Positions 42,003 to 52,294 of a stretch of 64,000 nucleotides of DNA are shown here, piece after piece. Source of the DNA: Nothophaeocryptopus gaeumannii (taxonomy: Eukaryota; Ascomycota; Dothideomycetes; Mycosphaerellales; Mycosphaerellaceae). Location: assembly GCA_031771865.1 (NCBI GenBank), contig JASISA010000019.1, positions 992,001 through 1,056,000 on the forward strand, in the 5' to 3' direction. Both the position numbers and the translations under genes were made by a program. The notes beneath the pieces were generated by a model that was not told where the DNA came from, made no database searches, and worked only from the letters and a program-made list of their open reading frames with translations. How positions within the stretch are numbered: position 1 is the first letter of the stretch; each line of letters opens with the position of its first letter.

Positions 42003-43392
42003 ATGAACCCAATGAGATTGCCTGAGAGGGTATACATTGGCGCCTCTGGCCGACATATTTCCGGGTCACGAGAAGGTCAAGAAAGAGGATATGAGGCTGG
42101 GAAAAGTAATGGCGGAGTGAAAGAACCTGGTCGGGGTGATACAGGCGGCATCATTGAGAATGGGGAACCGAGATCCTGCGACAGCCAGGCCGACGACAAG
42201 AGTGGCAAGAACGACGACACCAAATCACAACATCAACACATCATCGCCGAAGAACAATCACGGAACGAGACCCAGCCTACGGCAACCACGAAATGGCGCT
42301 CACGCATCTTCTCCTTCCTAGAAGACCAATGGTTCCTCCTCCTCATGGCCCTCCTCATAGCCATCGCCTCTCAAGTCCAAGTCCCCTCCCAGCACCAACA
42401 TCTCAAATCCACAATCGTGTCCTACCTCTGCGTCAGTCTAATCTTCTTCGCCACAGGCTGCACCCTCGACACTTCCATCCTCCCCCGGAACTACTCCCGC
42501 TGGTGCGCCCACCTCTGGGTCCAAGGCCAATGCTTCCTCATGTGCTCGGGAATCATGTTCGGCATCGTATCCGCAACAGCGACGAACAAGAATTTCATGG
42601 ATCCCGGACTTCTTATCGGACTAATCGTCTTATCCTGCGTTCCCACGACGTTGGCGAGCAACGTCGTCATGACAGGCCAAGCAAAAGGAAACCAAGAACT
42701 CACAGTCGTCCAAACAACATTCGGAAACTTCATAGGTGTCTTCATCACGCCTGCTCTGGTGGTTATGTATACAACCATCCCGACATTGGTATAACGCCAT
42801 CCTCCCCTCCGGAAACGACGGCGAATTCGCCGAGATATATCGACGTGTGCTGAAACAGTTGGGCTTGTCGATTTACGTTCCCCTCTTGGCTGGGCAGGTC
42901 GTCCGATACTTTTTCCAGAAAGAGTGTGATACATTCTTCAAGAGGTCGAAAATGAACAAACTCTCATCAGTTGCCATGCTAGTCGTCATATGGTCCACCT
43001 ACGACCAAGCCTTCTCCTCAAAAGCGTTCGATACGGTGAAATCATCCAATTTGCTTTTCCTGGTCTTCATTCTACTGGCTTCTTGGATAGTATAATTTAG
43101 TATCGCGCTGTTTGTTTCTCTTCTGTTCTTCACTAAGCGGGACGTGATTGCCATCACGTACTGTGTGGCCGCCAAGGGACCCGCGACAGGAGTGCCTCTA
43201 AGCGACACTATCTTTGCGGGCACGAGTCTGGAACTGGAGAGTAAAATTCAAGTTCCGATTGTGATTTATCAGGGTTTGCAGGTGGCTTTTGGGAGTATAA
43301 TTATCGTGGTGTTTAGGAAATGGATTGAGCGAGATGAGCGGAGGAAGGCGCAGCGGGAGGCAGAACGCAGTGAGCGAGAGGAAGTGCCCTGA
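42003..43392 (+). pseudogene. SLC10A7/Rch1-like membrane transporter with a frameshift and an in-frame stop
   Basis: Homologue of the fungal Rch1/YMR034C, SLC10A7 branch of bile-acid-type transporters, plasma-membrane regulators of calcium entry. The hydrophilic N-terminus is followed by WRSRIFSFLEDQWFLLLMAL, LKSTIVSYLCVSLIFFATGC, GLLIGLIVLSCVPTTLASNV and VVQTTFGNFIGVFITPALVV. At about 42787 the frame shifts (IPT, then TTGGTATAA). The expected WYNAILPSGNDGEFAEIYRR and KQLGLSIYVPLLAGQVVRYF continue one frame over. At 43093-43095 a TAA follows LLASWIV, after which FSIALFVSLLFFTKRDVIAI and AAKGPATGVPLSDTIFAG continue in frame to 43392. A 48-nt in-frame intron could remove the TAA but would delete a membrane segment. 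Two lesions make an inactive copy likely. Confidence 0.7.
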
Positions 43393-43422
43393 AGAGTCTG
43401 ACATATTCAGTATGAGGTTCCG

Positions 43423-44813
43423 TTACCCCTCCCAAACCGCTTCTATTGTGCACATGCTCAGCTTTGCCATGCCGACGACGTCTTCAGGCCTCTTGAAACT
43501 CTTCAGCACGAATCTTGGATCAGCTTGCGGCAAAAGAGCTCGCCACTCGGCTTCAGTGCGGTCATGGGCGTTGAAGAAGACCATCATCCGCAGCGAAGCA
43601 TTGATGCTCTCGCGTTCTTTCCAGCTCGGTCGGCCAGGGCGATCTGGTTCTGGTAAGTAAGGGTCCTGGATGATGATCCTACTACCGTTCCGAAGAGCCG
43701 GGATAAGGGCTTGAAGGATTTTGATGCAGTATTTGTCGGGCCAATTGTGGAAACCGGCCCGGTAGTAGTATGCACCTGCTTGGACAGGCTGAGCCTCGAA
43801 TAAATCGTGCGCCATGAACGTGACTCTCCCTTCCAAGTCTGCAGGAAGCTGTTCCTGGCCGTCGGGGATCGTGTCGGGCAAATCTTGAACGATGCACTTA
43901 AGATTGGAGTGCGCTCGTGCGAGGGCGATGGCAACAGGGCCATGTCCGCCACCTAGATCGACGACGGACGCTTCGGCCCCAAGACTGGACCATTCGAAGC
44001 CCTTGACGGCAAAGTCGTCTGGAATCATCGATGCATACGCACTCATTGTGTCGGCCATGCGCACTCCTTTGGCGGGATCGGTAGCAGCGAGCTCAGCGAA
44101 CAGCGGTTGAGAGGCATTGTGCGCGAGGCCCCAGCCGGAGCGATGAGGCTCTTGTGCATTCTCGGGAGATGACATCGCGTCGAGGACCTGTGTCCGTGCT
44201 CAGATACTGCTGCTTCGTCTGAGCATGGTCAATTGGATACTTACTCTGATACTTCCGGGCCATCGTAGGTCAAGATTGACCCATAACGCTCTTCTCATGA
44301 ACCAGTTGTCCTTGCATGCTATCGTTGTGGGCGAGTGCACAATCAGCCCGTTCTCGTCTTCGCCAAAAAGATAGTTAGACATGGCCTGCCGTATAATGCG
44401 CCGAGCGAAAGGCTCTGGGACACCGCAGGCCGCTGCTAGATCTTCGTATGAGATCCCTTTGTCGAGTGGCACGATATCCATAACGTTGAAGCGATCAATG
44501 AAGGCAGCGCCCAGGGAGTCTAAGTCCTTGCTTGCCATAGCTTGAATGGTCCCCTGCGGACCGAGCGCTTGGTGGTGGAGTTCATGGCTCAATAGTATCT
44601 GGGATGAAGTTCAGTATTAGCTAAAGACTATGTTATGCAAATATTTCTACGGCCACGAACGATCTTATCTCTGCTCTCCCTCGCAAGCGCCCGTTGAGAT
44701 CCCGACTGTGGTGGATCTTGGTCTGTTCCCTGTGAACCGTGAAGCTGTTCCAGCACAGCGGCATGTTTGGAAATTTCCTTCGATAACTCGATAATTGACC
44801 GCTCTGATGACAT
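43423..44813 (-). CDS. COMT-type O-methyltransferase
   Basis: SAM-dependent O-methyltransferase (PF00891 type) of fungal secondary metabolism. Exons 44813-44661, 44598-44245 and 44187-43423 give 1272 nt and 423 aa. The second intron (57 nt, GTAAGT...ACACAG) is strong; the first uses the rarer donor GTTCGT. The N-terminal dimerisation/winged-helix part includes VPLDKGISYEDLAAACGVPE and RRIIRQAMSNYLFGE. The SAM motif is VVDLGGGHGPVAIALA, then CIVQDLPDTI and GRVTFMAHDLFEAQPV. The catalytic region includes HNWPDKYCIKILQALIPAL and RIIIQDP. Substrate unknown. Of the neighbours, only the alcohol dehydrogenase could plausibly share a pathway, and no synthase gene is present. The terminal coding base lies 31 bases from the transporter pseudogene, convergent. 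Confidence 0.9.
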
Positions 44814-45403
44814 TGTGAGCAGCTTTGTAGCACTGTGTTTTGAGGCATAGCAGAGCTGCAGTTTGAAAGACCGTATATATATGTGGTAGTGGCATGCCGA
44901 TCCGGTTGTCACGGCCGAAGGAGCTGGTGCTGTAGGTCCCAGGCCACGAGCTCGTACTCTTACCTAAATGAGTGATTACTACAGCTCACACTGACGGCCT
45001 GCGTATAACGAGCAGTACTCTATCTCTCACTGGCTCGTGGTACACTGGAAGCTGGTCAAGACGTGGCTCGCTTCCCTGATCAAGTGATGAGGTCCACGCT
45101 GTGAAGCCCTTTGCCCGCGAATTGTGTTGAAGACAGAGACTTGTAGCCACCATGTTGATGTGTTTGCAGCACGCTTGTCCAGATGATGCTTTTGAAGGTA
45201 ATCGAAGTGATGTCTGTTGGCGGAAGGGGATGGAAGGCTGCTTGGTGACGTGACATCCGTTCCTCGGCGAAGCTGCCGAAGCGAGAAGCTCTGGCCGCTG
45301 AGTTTGAGAAGGAGCACTCGCATTGAACTTCATCAGAGCTCCGCGCCAGCCACACATCAACAAACAGTCGCTCTCTTTTGTATAGTACTCGACACCCAAG
45401 GCC
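44814..45403. other. Divergent spacer upstream of the O-methyltransferase, no gene supported
   Basis: About 590 bases. The minus-strand element CATATATATACGG (44872-44884) lies about 60 bases upstream of the O-methyltransferase ATG and is a good TATA candidate. The rest contains only motif-free frames. Confidence 0.45.
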
Positions 45404-46454
45404 ATGCCAATGATACGCCCGACCGCTCTCCGGAGCCTTCAGTCTACCCTGCGATACTCTGGCGCGCGCACCACGGCTCGAGCGGCACCAGCGCGGACAC
45501 AGCTTGTCGCGAAACGCTTCGCCAGCAGCGGCGGCCATGGCGGCCACGGTGAGGCCAGCTCAGATCTCCCTTGGTAAGTAAAGACTGCGAGGAAATGGTG
45601 CTACGCATTGGCTTTAATCAATGGCGCATTGAAAGAGTGGAAGTCAATTGACTCGCTTAAAGGCTCCTAGCTGCACTTGCAATAACTCCTCCGTCCTGCT
45701 GGTACCTGTGGCCCGATCAATCTTCCCACGGCCATGAAGACCATGGCGCGCACGGCGAGGAGCACCACGAGGAGAAGTCGGAGGAGTCTTCCGGAGAGGA
45801 AGAGCAGGGCTCCGGCGGCGAGCAGGAGGCCGTAGAGGAGGTCGATGAGAAGGAGGACAAGCCAGAGGTCAAGGACGAGGGCAAGGAAGAGGAGAATAAG
45901 GATGACAAGTCCGATGAGAAGAGCGAGGAGAAGTCCGACGAACAGCAGGAAGAGGAGAAGGAAGGGGGCAAGTCCGAAGAGAAGAAGGATGAAGGCAAGT
46001 CAGAGGACAAGTCCGGGGGTAAGAAGGAGAAGAAGGACAAAGATACCGGCGCAAAGTCAGAGGGCAAGGGAGGCCCCCCAGAGTCTGAGGAATCGGGTAA
46101 GTGCTGGGAAAAGTTGTTTACCTTGAACTATTGGCTGACTTCAAGTGCAGCGACCACGACCACAACCACCGGACAAAAGCTCGGCTCAGAGAATTCTAAC
46201 GTGAGTGACATTCTGCACTAGAGATATGAATATGCCACTGACAACTTCCATAGACCCCAAGCTCTGGCCCTCGTGGAAAGTCTCAGGGTGACATCTCCGT
46301 CAAGCAGGCCGGCATGTCCAACACAGATACCAAGCACTCGCTTCCCATCGATTCGAGCTCCGAGAAGTCCACCAAGGGAGACGGCTCGCCTGAGACGTCG
46401 AAAGCGAAGACGACAGTTGATCCCAAGGGACCAGTCAGTGAGTCTAACAAATAG
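45404..46454 (+). CDS. Mitochondrial protein with one membrane segment and a long acidic/KE-rich domain
   Basis: Exons 45404-45573, 45663-46096, 46151-46200 and 46254-46454 give 855 nt and 284 aa. Donors are GTAAGT, GTAAGT and GTGAGT. The N-terminus (MPMIRPTALRSLQSTLRYSG... to RFASSGGHGGHGE) is a mitochondrial presequence. After the first intron SDLPWLLAALAITPPSCWYL is a single membrane segment. A domain of about 130 residues, almost entirely E, D, K, S and G, follows. The last exon has the conserved-looking QGDISVKQAGMSNTDTKHS and ends VDPKGPVSESNK. Proteins of this layout, with a KQ-G-SNTDTKH tail, recur in Pezizomycotina without assigned function. Inner-membrane location is inferred. Exons 3 and 4 are too short to appear as open frames on their own. 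Confidence 0.8.
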
Positions 46455-47151
46455 AGAGGAAATGCCATTGCTATGGAGCGAGCTTGTTGCCATCTCAAGC
46501 GCAGTGAGCTTGTCTTAATACGGGATCAAGTCCTCCGAAGAGTGCTTTTCTCTTGACTTTCATTTGACCCTACAGACTTTCTTCTGTTTTGTGGAGAGCT
46601 TCAGATGCTTGCCAGCTTTGGCCTTTCCTCGCAAGATCCCTACGAAGATCGTTACGCTAACATGTCTCCCAGAATAATACCGATCGTGAATGGCTGGGGT
46701 GGCTGGAGTCGCTGTGGGATTTGGGAAAGCATGGCATGAATGGCTTGGGAGGCAGGAGGCAACGTCGGTGTCTATGTAAATATGTATATCTACTAGAAAA
46801 GCGAGTGAGCGATGCCAAAATACTAGACGAGGGGTCGGTCTGTTGCTTGTGAAAGTGGAATACTTTCTACACCTCGGGCGTTAATCTGAGCACGCTTTGC
46901 ACGTAGGCTCCAGAACGTCCTCGGTCACTGCCTCGTTTGAAGCAAGGTCAACCGCGCCTTCCTCATCGCCTTGATCGCCTTGATCGCCTTTGTGCAAACA
47001 AACAAGACAACTCGAACTTGTGCGCAAGCCTGCCTTTGTTTTGGCATCTGTTGAAAAGATCCCACTCCAGATAAGATCGTCTGCCTCACGCAATTCGACT
47101 TCCACCCACTGAGACAGATAACGTCACAGCAAACGCCCTCTTGAAGAGATC
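46455..47151. other. Intergenic region with a short triplicated 9-mer
   Basis: 700 bases without a gene. Around 46965-46990 the 9-mer GATCGCCTT occurs about three times in tandem. It holds the 3' flank of the mitochondrial-protein gene and the promoter of the Ybp2-like gene. Confidence 0.4.
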
Positions 47152-49188
47152 ATGGCAGAAGAAGACAGCCCGTTGATCAAGGCGAAGCCGCCAGCATCGG
47201 ACTACCTGACCTACTTGACCATCATTGAATACAACTTGACGCCAGACAATTTGCCGATACTGCACAAAGTCCTGCAAGATGAAACCTTGACCACCAATAT
47301 TGGCTGGGATCTGGTGCATCTGCTTGTGCCACACCTTCCGGACGCGGAGCAATGTCTGCAAGATATCGCACGTCTGGGCAATCCTCGCGAGGTCATTCTG
47401 AAAGTCACCGAGAGCTTACGGTTGATCGAGTATGACGAGGAAGAAGATGTGGAAGAGAGTTTGGATGCCACGCCTGGAGCTACCGCCGATGTACGCAAAC
47501 GAGCCGATTCGAATACTTATCCCATGAAGACTGCGGCGCCTTCAGATGGATCTGCCCCAGCACAAGCCCAGGAAGTCCCGCCGCCGTTGCCGTTGCCAGT
47601 GCAGCAATTCGTGGCGCTGCTCTCGATGCTGGGCATTCTCCATACGAGACTGAAGACTAAGAGTCCCAGTCGATTCCTTAGCACAACTCTCCAAGCCATC
47701 CTGGCCAGCTTCTCCAGCTCTCACATTCACCGCGAGGAAATGATACAAGCTATAGTGAAGCTCATCAAGTCTGTCACGGGCACCAAGAGACCAACACTAC
47801 CCGCTCGTAAGAGTAGCGGAATGCTGAGCTCGACTGCGATGAATAACGCCGAGCAGGCTGCGGACCCCGAAGGACCGAATGTCATCGAGTCCAGTCCATC
47901 AGAAACCGCTATGCAGACGAAGCTTTTGCAGTCGTTCATCACGCATGTATTTGAGGAATACATGCTCAACTTCCCACCTCTTGACGACGTACCAGGCCTG
48001 GCGTGGTGCAGTCGCATCATGGAGAAGGTGCACCCAGAGCGAACTGTTCCTGATGGGACCACATTTGCAGACCGCTTCACGAATGAAGAGCGACTCCATC
48101 GAAGGATAGATTCCATCGGTCAGCTCGCGACTTTGGCGCAGGACCTCAACCTGACGAATGAGGCGCTACTGGTTGCAGCGATCACAGTCGAGAAGGTCTC
48201 CGATATGAGCGGGAACGAGGATGATCCTCCGGACTCAGCAGACGAAATACCACTCTCTAGGCTTGGCTCGCTCATGCTATACTCGGCGTTTCAAGTGTCA
48301 ACAATATTGTACGATCGCGGTGCAGGAGAAGGCCCTCCGTTCCAGCTGTTCCCAGATCATCAAGAGCTCATAAAGCACTGCCTCGCATCCGCAGATATGG
48401 GAACTGGCCAACTTGGAGGCGAACCCGAAGCGCTCATCGACGCCGTCGTCGCGCTTGGTCTCGTCGCTCTGGATCGAGACGCCATCGGCGATCCAGCGAC
48501 CGACGAGCAATTCAACGAGTACCTCCAACTTACGGCCCTGCTCTCCTCAAATTGTCCCAACGCAAACCTGCGAGGGCATGCACACTACTTGACGAGCACT
48601 GTGCTCCGCTCTCAACCCGACGACGAAGTTCGTCTGGCTTTCATCCGCGATACCCTGGAACACTGTCCCTTCGAGAACCTGAAAGTCTCCGCCGTCGGAT
48701 GGATCAAAGGCGAGACGATCGAAGCGAATCCACCAACTCCTCTTCCCAGCCACCCACACGGCCATTCCACCGAAGGCGGTACAAACGACTCCATCTTCGC
48801 CAAACCCCTCGCCCTCGAATCCCTCGCACCTTTCATCTTCCCTTCACTGCAAGCAGATCTTGTTGTAGCGCCTATCAGAGATGCATGGATGACGTTTCAG
48901 CAGAACGTATCGTTTTACCTCGCCAGCCTCAATCTCATATACCTCCTCATCTGCGCGAAGCATCTTCACGAGAAGTTGGAAATCGCCGAGTTGTGGAGTA
49001 ACAACGACATTGCTGGGAGCTTTCTACAGCCGCTGAGGGATGCCAAGGGAAGGTTTGAGGGGGCGATGCAGAGTGGCGGGGAATTGGAGGGGGAGTGGAG
49101 TGAGCAGGCTGTGGCGGAGTCGGGATTGCTGGACGAGACGATCGAGAGGGTTACCAAGGCTGTTGCAACGCATCTAAACGCAGCGTAG
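47152..49188 (+). CDS. Ybp1/Ybp2-glomulin-like helical repeat protein (DUF1760 type)
   Basis: Intronless, 678 aa. The N-terminal pattern DYLTYLTIIEYNLTPDNLPI, LHKVLQDETLTTNIGWDLVH and LLVPHLPDAEQCLQDIARLG, followed by NPREVILKVTESLRLIEYDE, matches the fungal Kinetochor_Ybp2/DUF1760 family. That family is distantly related to glomulin/ALF4, which bind the RING protein Rbx1 of SCF ligases. Yeast Ybp1/2 act in the Yap1 peroxide response and at kinetochores. An all-helical body follows (FVALLSMLGILHTRLKTKSP, EEYMLNFPPLDDVPGLAWCS, LAPFIFPSLQADLV). The acidic EEEDVEES linker near residue 105 is typical. Family assignment is by pattern; which role applies here cannot be told. Confidence 0.8.
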   Translation: MAEEDSPLIKAKPPASDYLTYLTIIEYNLTPDNLPILHKVLQDETLTTNIGWDLVHLLVPHLPDAEQCLQDIARLGNPREVILKVTESLRLIEYDEEEDVEESLDATPGATADVRKRADSNTYPMKTAAPSDGSAPAQAQEVPPPLPLPVQQFVALLSMLGILHTRLKTKSPSRFLSTTLQAILASFSSSHIHREEMIQAIVKLIKSVTGTKRPTLPARKSSGMLSSTAMNNAEQAADPEGPNVIESSPSETAMQTKLLQSFITHVFEEYMLNFPPLDDVPGLAWCSRIMEKVHPERTVPDGTTFADRFTNEERLHRRIDSIGQLATLAQDLNLTNEALLVAAITVEKVSDMSGNEDDPPDSADEIPLSRLGSLMLYSAFQVSTILYDRGAGEGPPFQLFPDHQELIKHCLASADMGTGQLGGEPEALIDAVVALGLVALDRDAIGDPATDEQFNEYLQLTALLSSNCPNANLRGHAHYLTSTVLRSQPDDEVRLAFIRDTLEHCPFENLKVSAVGWIKGETIEANPPTPLPSHPHGHSTEGGTNDSIFAKPLALESLAPFIFPSLQADLVVAPIRDAWMTFQQNVSFYLASLNLIYLLICAKHLHEKLEIAELWSNNDIAGSFLQPLRDAKGRFEGAMQSGGELEGEWSEQAVAESGLLDETIERVTKAVATHLNAA

Positions 49189-49352
49189 GACACCGCAATG
49201 GCGACGCCAACCAATAGCTAACTAGCGTGAAATTTGGCGGATGAAAGGATGAAGTAGGTAGTTGCCATATTTCAGAAGACAAATGACGAAACTAGAAAAG
49301 ACAAAAACGCTCGAAATCATTGTATGCGGTTGGAATTTCTTTTCCTCTCTTC

Positions 49353-49353
<1 letters not shown>

Positions 49354-49383
<30 letters not shown>
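49354..49383 (+). repeat. (CAT)10 microsatellite
   Basis: Ten perfect CAT units immediately downstream (in transcription sense) of the decayed cutinase stop codon. Non-coding. Confidence 0.9.
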
Positions 49384-49392
49384 TCATCTGCC

Positions 49393-50060
49393 TCATAATC
49401 CAGCCCTACCCATAACAAATTCTGCCGCCTCTGCAGCATTCTTCGAATACATTCAAAGGGCATTTGTGATCCAGCTCACTCCATGACAGATACTACCGGT
49501 AACCTGACAGAAACTCTTCACTTTGCTTTCATCGATATCTCCGACTGCTTGGCCCTCGTCTGGGTCGCCGAAGAGCTACGCCACCCAACCTGTCAGCGGA
49601 AATCGCAAAGTAGGGAGGGAGGAAGGGGAGGAAGGGGAGGAAGGAGGAACTCACGACAACACTACTTATACTGTCTATCGAATTACCCAGCGATTCAGCC
49701 GCGTTATATACAAGCTACGCTCCTTGTAAATACCCCGAAATCGCAATCTTCGTTTTTAAACACCGAGAGGCGGCTTGTTGTATCAAATTCCAACATCGTC
49801 TGCGAATACTTCGTCCGGGTCGCCGCCTCCCTCTCATATCCGTGCAGATCAGCAGCGCAGTCGGCCGTACAAACTCCGCATCAGCCAAATCTCGAGCGCC
49901 GGGGGGTTCTCTATCTCTCTTTGGGGAAGAAACATACTCCTTGCATAGCCACCTACTCGTCCCCGATCAGACCGGCAGCAGCATCGAAGAACGGTGGTCC
50001 CGTGAGTGTGCCGACATTTCCTTGTTCGAAGCTTCCGCGGGCGAAGATGATTGATTGGCG
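49393..50060 (-). pseudogene. Decayed cutinase (carbohydrate esterase family 5)
   Basis: Cutinases hydrolyse the plant polyester cutin; this copy is dead. In order on the minus strand: SIIFARGSFEQGNVGTLTGP and PFFDAAAGLIGDE (the oxyanion-hole start), a TAG at 49955-49953, then VAMQGV. After a frame disturbance LIQQAASRCLKTKIAISG follows, then GYLQGA-TAG-LVYNAAESLG where cutinases have GYSQGAQLVHNAA. Next come SIDSISSVV, a clean 79-nt intron (49654-49576, GTGAGT...GCGTAG), and LFGDPDEGQAVGDIDESKVK, SFCQVTGSICHGVSWITNA, TGA (49455-49453), YSKNAAEAAEFVMGRAGL-stop. The catalytic serine codon is TTA (Leu) at 49729-49727 and the following Gln is TAG (49717-49715). The catalytic aspartate and histidine positions also seem lost. 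No N-terminal signal peptide is recognisable. Confidence 0.85.
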
Positions 50061-51417
50061 GTGTTGGAGTACGCCCCTCTGAGGAGCATGGCGATGGTAG
50101 AGTCGGTAGGTTGACTGTGGGATGAGCAGCCTGATATATGGCTGACTGATGCTCGGATGCTGCCCTCGATATGATTGATTGGAAGTGGTGTGACAAGCAG
50201 GAGGTCTGATCACATTATATTCCCAGTTTCGAAGAAAGTCGGAGCCCTCTCTCATTCAAGATCCTGCTCGTGCCCAAGACAATGAAGAACGTCGTACCGA
50301 GCTCGCGCCATTCTCCAGATCCCAATCCAAATCGGCACGCATACATACATCCATAGACGGCGCGGTTTTCGACAACTGTGGTTTGTCGTTTGAGAAAGTA
50401 GTATGTGCAGTCACTGAAGTAGTTTACTGTAGTGGACCGATGCAGCTCGCGTACGTGCAGTAGTGCTATTGGATGCCGACCACACTATACCTGACTGAGG
50501 TTGTCGAAGATGTGTTTGGAGAAATATGGGTTTGCTAGAAATGACAAGTCGAGATCGGCCTTTTATCGAGATGTAAATGGGTTCGCGCAAGATGCAATTT
50601 GTGATGGCGACTTCTGTGCTGGAAGATATCTCGGAGTTGCACTTTCGTTTAGTGTCGAATCGAGTTCTGTCTTCTTTGTGATATTGCAAGTTACTCTGAC
50701 TGTGATGAACTGAGAGTCGACCTGTGGCTAGATGATCCCGTACGTTAGATCCGGGTGATCGATGTTCACCCGTGCAGGACAATTCTAATCTTACCAGAGC
50801 GTTGAGGGGTGGATGCTAGCACAAGAGATTGGCATCCATTGGATCAAAAAGATAATCAAGTTTGACGGGTTAACCGCAACATCCGCCTTTCATCATTGCA
50901 TGGTCTCGAGACGATGGTGTTCTCGGATCGATGGTTTCGAGAAGGTCTTCACGACAGGTGAGCAAAAAGAGAAAGGCGTGCGCCGTTTTGTGCAATCGCG
51001 TTTCTGATTCTGCGGCTTGAAAGCTTGGTTGAATATGCTTTCAGCATCATACGGCTGGGGAGCCTGGGGTATGCGCTCGATCTCGGACGAACTGTTCATG
51101 CTTACCGTTTCGGAGGTGGCAGTTTCCTTGCACCGGGTTGGCGAATGACCGGTCTCTGGACCGAGGAACTGCAGATGCGAAAACGCTGCTGAGAGGCTGT
51201 TGACAGCCTCTCTCGGAGCGAGACAAGTTTCGATGGCATACGTGTCATCTCAACGTCGTCGGACCTGGGAGTACTTGCATTTCGTTTCTGATGCGAAGCC
51301 ATTGTTGACTGATGGCGCGCCTATCAGTCCTGGGGCTCACAGTATGTCGAGAATACGCCGCCGCGGTCTGGTTGAATATCTTCCTGTCTCTTTCCCGGCA
51401 GACGATGCTCCAATCCT
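50061..51417. other. Gene-free stretch beside the decayed cutinase
   Basis: About 1.35 kb in which I find only short frames without motifs. The first part may be the degraded N-terminus of the cutinase. No terminal inverted repeats or transposase remnants were recognised by eye. Confidence 0.45.
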
Positions 51418-52074
51418 CTAGTGGTCTCCCTCCTCCTCTGTAAACTTCTTATATTCCTCGGCACTCTTCAGCGAGTCCAACTCCTCCGGCTTTGTGACCT
51501 TGATCTTGGCCAGCCAGCCGTCTCCCTCAGGGCTCTTGTTGATAGTTCCTGGCTTCTCCTCAAGCAGAGTGTTGGCTTCTACGATGGTGCCTGACACGGG
51601 TGTCATGATATCTGAGGCGCTTTTCACGGATTCAACCGCTCCAATGGAGTCTCCTGCGCTGACCTCCATGTCAACCTGAGGGACTTCGACGTAGACAACA
51701 TCACCGAGAGCTTTTGCGGCGTATTCGGAGACACCAATCGTGCCTGCCATAAGTATGTTGGTGAGCTTGCGGACGGATGTGGATCCGAGAAGGCGTAAGT
51801 GGGCTTACCAGTGCTGCCGTCTTCGGACAGTTCGACCCATTCGTGATCCTCAGTATAGCGCTTCTCCCATGCTGTAGTAGTATAATCAGTAAACGCTCGT
51901 CGAGCGCCATGTCATTGGTGGTGTGGTACCTTTGGCACCCGCGGTGAAGCTCCGCATTGGCTTCGACGCTGGCTGCTGAGCTCGCAGGCGCAGGTATTGT
52001 GGCCGGCTGCATCGTGTGAGGGTCGAAGATGTGAGAGAGCGAGCAAAAGCTCTACCTGCAACCGCGGAGGCCAT
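51418..52074 (-). CDS. GCV3: Glycine cleavage system H protein, mitochondrial
   Basis: Lipoyl carrier of the glycine decarboxylase complex in the mitochondrial matrix; it shuttles the aminomethyl group between P, T and L proteins. Exons 52074-51930, 51871-51809 and 51743-51418 give 534 nt and 177 aa. Introns are 58 nt (GTACCA...CTACAG) and 65 nt (GTAAGC...GGCAG). Exon 1 is a presequence (MASAVAGRAFARSLTSSTLT... MRSFTAGAK). Exon 2 has AWEKRYTEDHEWVELSEDGS and exon 3 TIGVSEYAAKALGDVVYVEV. The lipoylation loop is GAVESVKSASDI with the modified lysine at about Lys110. The C-terminus ends EEYKKFTEEEGDH. It is complete and normal in length, and divergent from MRP17. Confidence 0.95.
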
Positions 52075-52294
52075 ATTCACTCTCTCCTTGAGCAAAGAAG
52101 GGAGATTGTAGGAAAAGTGTGCAGACTGCGAAGAGAGTCATTGTTGCCGGTCTCCGAATGACATCGGCTGCGGACCCGTATCAGCGGCGGATCTAACCGT
52201 TGCAACGGATTCGCGAGCCGCAAATGGCAGATCTATCCTGAACGACAAGGCTTCCTCTGCTTCCATCGGCATTCGATGTGAAGATCTAAGCACA
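52075..52294. promoter_or_regulatory. Compact divergent promoter between GCV3 and MRP17
   Basis: Only 220 bases separate the ATGs of two nuclear genes for mitochondrial proteins. This implies shared control elements. No TATA box is evident. Confidence 0.55.

Noticed and set aside
42788..42860. 70-nt intron (GTATAA...AACAG) to explain the transporter frameshift
   Set aside because: It would remove the WYNAI...EIYRR segment, which the downstream frame encodes cleanly and which looks conserved in the family; the frameshift is the simpler reading.
39770..44813. Secondary-metabolite cluster of dehydrogenase, transporter and O-methyltransferase
   Set aside because: No PKS, NRPS, terpene synthase or regulator is present, the transporter belongs to a calcium-related family, and it is disrupted.
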